This document shows positions 6,735-9,816 of a stretch of DNA of 9,816 nucleotides, piece by piece. Below the pieces are notes generated by a model. The model did no database searches and was not told the DNA's origin. It was given only the letters and a program-made list of their open reading frames with translations. The position numbers were made by a program, and so were the translations under genes. Position 1 is the first letter of the stretch; every line of letters starts with the position of its first letter. The DNA is taken from the NCBI GenBank assembly GCA_023435925.1, contig JAEZLF010000287.1:1-9816 (forward strand), given 5' to 3'. The DNA comes from Bacillota bacterium. Lineage in GTDB: Bacteria > Bacillota > Clostridia > Acetivibrionales > DTU013.

Positions 6735-8615
6735 TTATTTCTCCAGTGTAATGATACCAAACACTGATGGGTCCTGATATCCGTTGCCGGTCAGATCGTT
6801 CCATGTGGCTACGCTCTGACGAGTCCCGTCCTTTCCATCGTTAATCTGTGCATCAAAGCCTATCTCCATGCCGGCCTTTGGAGTAATTGTTCTCAATGGT
6901 ATCTGCATTTCAATAGTATAATTTGTTCCCGAAACAACAGCTGCCGACTTGAAACCGTTCTCAATCCCCTCAGGATTAAACGTGACCGCATTTTCGAAAT
7001 TGACTCTAAACTGTCCGTCATCTTCCTCATAGAATGTTGTCTTTGCATTGTTCTCGTCCACAAACGCTTCAACAGAATCCTGCTCCCAGGCATTTTCGCT
7101 CTCCTTATCAAGCTGTGCGTCGCTGATCCGGTATAACACATATAGATTTTTGTCATCCCATAATACCTTTGCAGTGCCGGCGGCACCCTGCCAAGCCATC
7201 TGATAGCGGTTTATCTGTAGCTCGGGAGCATTCTTCCATGCTGTGTCTATCTTGCCGTCAATTTTTGGAGTACCAAACGTTGCGGTTGATTTATTGGCAA
7301 CTGCTGTCTCAGTTACATTCTCTTTTATAAATTTGTCAGGATCGATTATACCGTAATATGCAGGCTTTGCCTGGAGGTCCTTATTAAAAACAGTCGGGTT
7401 TTGTGCAGCTCTCCAGCTGGTACCGTCATCCATGCCCCATACGGTAACACGCGCTATATTGTCTTTATACTTACGGAATATCTTGAAAAGCTCTGCATAC
7501 AATCTACCCTGAGCGTTTGCCTGCTTCTCGGAAAGCTCAAAATTGTCTCCGGTCATAATATCCATCTCGGTTATACTGACCTCAACTCCCAGCGAAATAA
7601 ACCTCTCCAACGACATCTCTACATTTGCAGGGTTTGTGTTTATGGAATAGTGTCCCTGCATTCCGACGCCGTCAATGAGCAGCTTTCCGGGGTTCTTTGC
7701 GGCATATCTTTCATTTATTTCCTTAACCATATTGTATATTGCCATTGCTTTATTCTGGTTATCATCATTATAGTCATTATAATACAGCTTTATATCCCAT
7801 CCGGGATGCTGGTCCAGAACCTCTCTGGCTGCCAGGAATGCCTGCTCCACATAGTCATCACCAATAGTATGATACCATGGGGACTGACGCAGCGATGCCT
7901 TCCAATCCGATGGCTTTGGCGGGTTATCATTCATTCCTTCATTTACTACATCCCAGGATATGACCTTGTCACCGAAGTGCTCAACTACGTTCTTTATATG
8001 GGTCCTAAGGTTTTCAAGGGCTTCCTCTCGTCCCAGATACGTGCCATCCTTTTTCTGATTCATCCATTCCGGTGACTGCTGGTGCCACACCAGTGTATGT
8101 CCATGCATCTGCATACCCTCAGCAAGAACTCTCTCGACCAGCTTGTCTGCGGCAGAAAAATTGAAATTCCCCTTAGAGCCCTGCAAATATACAGGCTTCA
8201 TAGCATTTTCTGCAGTCACTACATTGTGGTGCATCTTTAGCAGCTCAAGTCTGGCGCCTTCCATGTCTTTAATAGATATGGCATTGCCGTAGAGGAAATC
8301 GTCTTTATATATATCCTTTATCGGCGCTAGATCCTTCTGTATTCCCACAGCACCGGCGCCGCCAGCTTGTGCCGCAGTTCCCTTTCCGTTAACAAATGTC
8401 CCATGATAAAGCTCAGTTTCAGTTTCAGGTTCAACCGCAGTCACAGTAGACTCATTTGGCTTCGGCTCATCCTGCCCCTTAACCGGTGGATTTTCAATCT
8501 CCTTCTGTCCTTCTGTAGAGCTGCATGCAGTCATTCCCACAAAAACCAAAGCAATAACAGACAAGAGTGCAATAAACCTTTTAATACCTCGTATTGTGCT
8601 GCTCAAATTAACCAC
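6735..8615 (-). CDS. GH10 endo-1,4-beta-xylanase lipoprotein with CBM9
   Basis: Cleaves internal beta-1,4 links of xylan on the outside of the cell. 626 residues from GTG at 8615. The N-terminal signal is lipoprotein type: positive and hydrophobic segment 9-27, then GMTAC with lipid-carrying Cys31. An acidic/Pro-rich spacer (32-68) and a Gly/Ala-rich stretch precede the GH10 barrel (about 95-430). GH10 hallmarks: GHTLVWHQQSPEW (172-184), acid/base Glu226 in WDVVNE, nucleophile Glu350 in ITEMD, and WGMDDGTSW (393-401). Residues about 445-626 match CBM9 (KIDGKIDTAW, WDDKNLYVLYRI, DSVEAFVD), a family known to bind sugar chain ends. TTG at 8606 is an alternative start, with GGGGTGG five bases before it; GTG at 8615 has only a distant GAGGA. 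An in-frame TGA upstream rules out a longer form. The gene lies 54 bases after the permease gene, with the hairpin at 6684-6718 following its stop. Confidence 0.95.
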   Translation of the reverse strand: MVNLSSTIRGIKRFIALLSVIALVFVGMTACSSTEGQKEIENPPVKGQDEPKPNESTVTAVEPETETELYHGTFVNGKGTAAQAGGAGAVGIQKDLAPIKDIYKDDFLYGNAISIKDMEGARLELLKMHHNVVTAENAMKPVYLQGSKGNFNFSAADKLVERVLAEGMQMHGHTLVWHQQSPEWMNQKKDGTYLGREEALENLRTHIKNVVEHFGDKVISWDVVNEGMNDNPPKPSDWKASLRQSPWYHTIGDDYVEQAFLAAREVLDQHPGWDIKLYYNDYNDDNQNKAMAIYNMVKEINERYAAKNPGKLLIDGVGMQGHYSINTNPANVEMSLERFISLGVEVSITEMDIMTGDNFELSEKQANAQGRLYAELFKIFRKYKDNIARVTVWGMDDGTSWRAAQNPTVFNKDLQAKPAYYGIIDPDKFIKENVTETAVANKSTATFGTPKIDGKIDTAWKNAPELQINRYQMAWQGAAGTAKVLWDDKNLYVLYRISDAQLDKESENAWEQDSVEAFVDENNAKTTFYEEDDGQFRVNFENAVTFNPEGIENGFKSAAVVSGTNYTIEMQIPLRTITPKAGMEIGFDAQINDGKDGTRQSVATWNDLTGNGYQDPSVFGIITLEK

Positions 8616-8669
8616 CCCGCAAAATTTGTTTTCCTCACATTTTCATCTGCATCATACTCCATCTTTCAA

Positions 8670-9731
8670 TCAGCTCTCCAGCTTCAGATCCCCTTCTTTT
8701 ATCCAACCAATCCGTCTACACAGAAGGCCTATTGCCCAGCAGATAATAGCTGGCAGGATAAAGCATATCAGCACAAGAGCTATCCAGTCCATCGCTGTTA
8801 TCGCTGCTTTAGATCCTGCGGCAATATCGTTGATCCATCCGGTATAAACACCTATTGGTCCTACAAGACCACAGGTTCCCATACCTGAAGCAACCGCAGG
8901 GCCATTCATCTTGAAATTGAATACAACCGTCGCAATGGGGCCTGTAATTATACTGGTAACAATGGCAGGAATCCATATCTTTGGATTGCGGACTATGTTG
9001 CCCATCTGGAGCATAGAGGTTCCAACACCCTGGGAGATCAATCCGCCCCAACGGTTTTCACGGAAGGACATAACTGCGAAGCCAACCATATTAGCGCAGC
9101 AGCCTGCTACTGCAGCTCCTCCTGCAAGTCCTGTAAGGCTGAGGGCAGCACATATAGCAGCACTACTAATTGGTAGAGTCAACGCTATGCCCACAATAGC
9201 AGAAACCAAAACGCCCATAATAAGTGGCTGCTGCTCGGTAGCCCACATGATAACCTGCCCAACCCAGCTTGCAGCTGTACCGATAGGTGGTGCAATAAGA
9301 GCTGACAAGCTTACACCTGCAAATATTGTAACTAGCGGAGTAATCAGTATATCTATCTTAGTCTCCTTCGATACTGCTTTACCCAGCTCCGCTGCAATAA
9401 TTGCGATGATTAACACTGCCAGAGGGCCCCCGGCACCTCCTAATTCGTTAGCCGAGAATCCCACTGCAGCAAGCGAAAATAGCACCAACGGCGGACACTT
9501 AAGAGCATAGCCTATAGCTATGGCCATGGCGGCTCCAGACATCGCAGACGCATAACCGCCAATCTTATTTAGAAATGGCAGATGAAACTGAGTCCCCACA
9601 GTATTGATTATTGTGCCGATAAGCAGTGAGCAGAACAAGCCCTGGGCCATAGCACCCAAAGCATCCACGCCATAGCGGCGTGCTGAAATCACAATGTCCT
9701 TTTTCTTAAAAAAATCATTTACTTTTCCCAT
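8670..9731 (-). CDS. PTS EIIC-like membrane permease (PTS_EIIC_2 type)
   Basis: A 353-residue integral membrane protein with about nine or ten hydrophobic segments and small-residue-rich helices. It resembles the PTS_EIIC_2 group of stand-alone EIIC-like proteins: a short basic N-terminus (GKVNDFFKKKDIVISARRYG), repeated Gly/Ala-rich helices (LSLTGLAGGAAVAG) and a conserved-looking GLVGPIGVYTGW loop near residue 290. The length is normal for the group. Classical EIIC proteins move a sugar while an EIIB phosphorylates it, but no EIIA or EIIB domain or gene is visible here, so substrate and mechanism are unknown. ATG at 9731 is preceded by a purine-rich AAAGGATAGG. The xylanase gene follows on the same strand after 54 bases with no terminator seen, so cotranscription is likely. 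Family call is from pattern recognition. Confidence 0.8.
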   Translation of the reverse strand: MGKVNDFFKKKDIVISARRYGVDALGAMAQGLFCSLLIGTIINTVGTQFHLPFLNKIGGYASAMSGAAMAIAIGYALKCPPLVLFSLAAVGFSANELGGAGGPLAVLIIAIIAAELGKAVSKETKIDILITPLVTIFAGVSLSALIAPPIGTAASWVGQVIMWATEQQPLIMGVLVSAIVGIALTLPISSAAICAALSLTGLAGGAAVAGCCANMVGFAVMSFRENRWGGLISQGVGTSMLQMGNIVRNPKIWIPAIVTSIITGPIATVVFNFKMNGPAVASGMGTCGLVGPIGVYTGWINDIAAGSKAAITAMDWIALVLICFILPAIICWAIGLLCRRIGWIKEGDLKLES

Positions 9732-9783
9732 CAGCTAACCTATCCTTTCATCACCGAGCCCACCTTATTACCGGACCCACTAA

Positions 9784-9813
9784 TTTATATGTAAGTGCAT
9801 CCCACCTGACCAA
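9784..9813 (-). promoter_or_regulatory. Possible promoter for the permease-xylanase pair
   Basis: On the minus strand TTGGTC (9813-9808) is followed after 18 bases by TATAAA (9789-9784), about 55 bases before the permease ATG. The -10 is good but the -35 matches the sigma-A consensus at only three of six positions, and the window ends just upstream. Confidence 0.35.
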
Positions 9814-9816
9814 TAT

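Noticed and set aside
7401..8075. 224-codon open frame on the plus strand
   Set aside because: It is fully antisense to the GH10 catalytic domain, whose motifs are intact on the minus strand; the plus-strand peptide shows no recognisable family.
6735..8615. Cellulosomal enzyme
   Set aside because: No dockerin repeat is present; the protein has a lipobox and ends with CBM9.
8911..9510. 199-codon open frame on the plus strand
   Set aside because: It is antisense to the EIIC-like permease, and its small-residue composition is a by-product of that gene's codons.
9741..9790. T-box-like leader before the permease gene (GGTCCGGTAATAAGGTGGG)
   Set aside because: It lacks the T-box core sequence, and too little upstream sequence is available to show any specifier hairpin.

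Overview
The window looks like chromosomal DNA of a Gram-positive, anaerobic, polysaccharide-degrading Firmicute, most likely a member of the Clostridia. The basis is an S-layer-homology (SLH) surface protein, a 7TM-DISM sensor kinase, strong GGAGG-type ribosome binding sites, a lipoprotein GH10 xylanase with a CBM9 domain, and a stand-alone PTS EIIC-like permease. The species cannot be named from sequence alone. Almost the whole window is coding; the largest gene-free stretch is about 190 bases (2307-2499). No RNA gene, insertion sequence, CRISPR array or phage gene was seen.

Region 1 (1-2306) is a two-component pair. A membrane histidine kinase (plus strand, entering from the left edge, so its N-terminus is missing) converges on an OmpR-family response regulator (minus strand), and their stop codons overlap by 4 bases. 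The regulator reads as a full-length protein only if translation starts at an ATA codon where ATG would be expected, directly after a run of eight G. This is either a lost start, a non-canonical start or a sequence error.

Region 2 (2307-2499) separates the regulator from a rightward gene pair. It holds a nested inverted repeat: perfect 13-base arms flanking a perfect 8-base hairpin. This is a candidate operator or RNA structure.

Region 3 (2500-6658) is a likely two-gene operon: a small DUF2442-like protein, then a 1297-residue secreted multidomain protein. The latter has a signal peptide, a beta-helix-like region, an Ig-like domain, leucine-rich repeats with a regular cysteine column, a CnaB-like domain, a Pro/Thr linker and three C-terminal SLH repeats for cell-wall attachment. 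A strong hairpin at about 6684-6718 lies between this gene and the convergent xylanase and could terminate both.

Region 4 (6735-9731, minus strand) is an EIIC-like permease followed 54 bases downstream by the GH10-CBM9 xylanase lipoprotein, plausibly one transcript from a promoter near the right edge. The window as a whole suggests cell-surface functions: a wall-bound protein with likely binding modules, a membrane-tethered xylanase, a sugar-type permease, and a sensor system that might control one of them. That regulatory link is inference from position only. I saw no clearly new system. The most unusual items are the regulator start, the nested repeat and the composite SLH/LRR protein.
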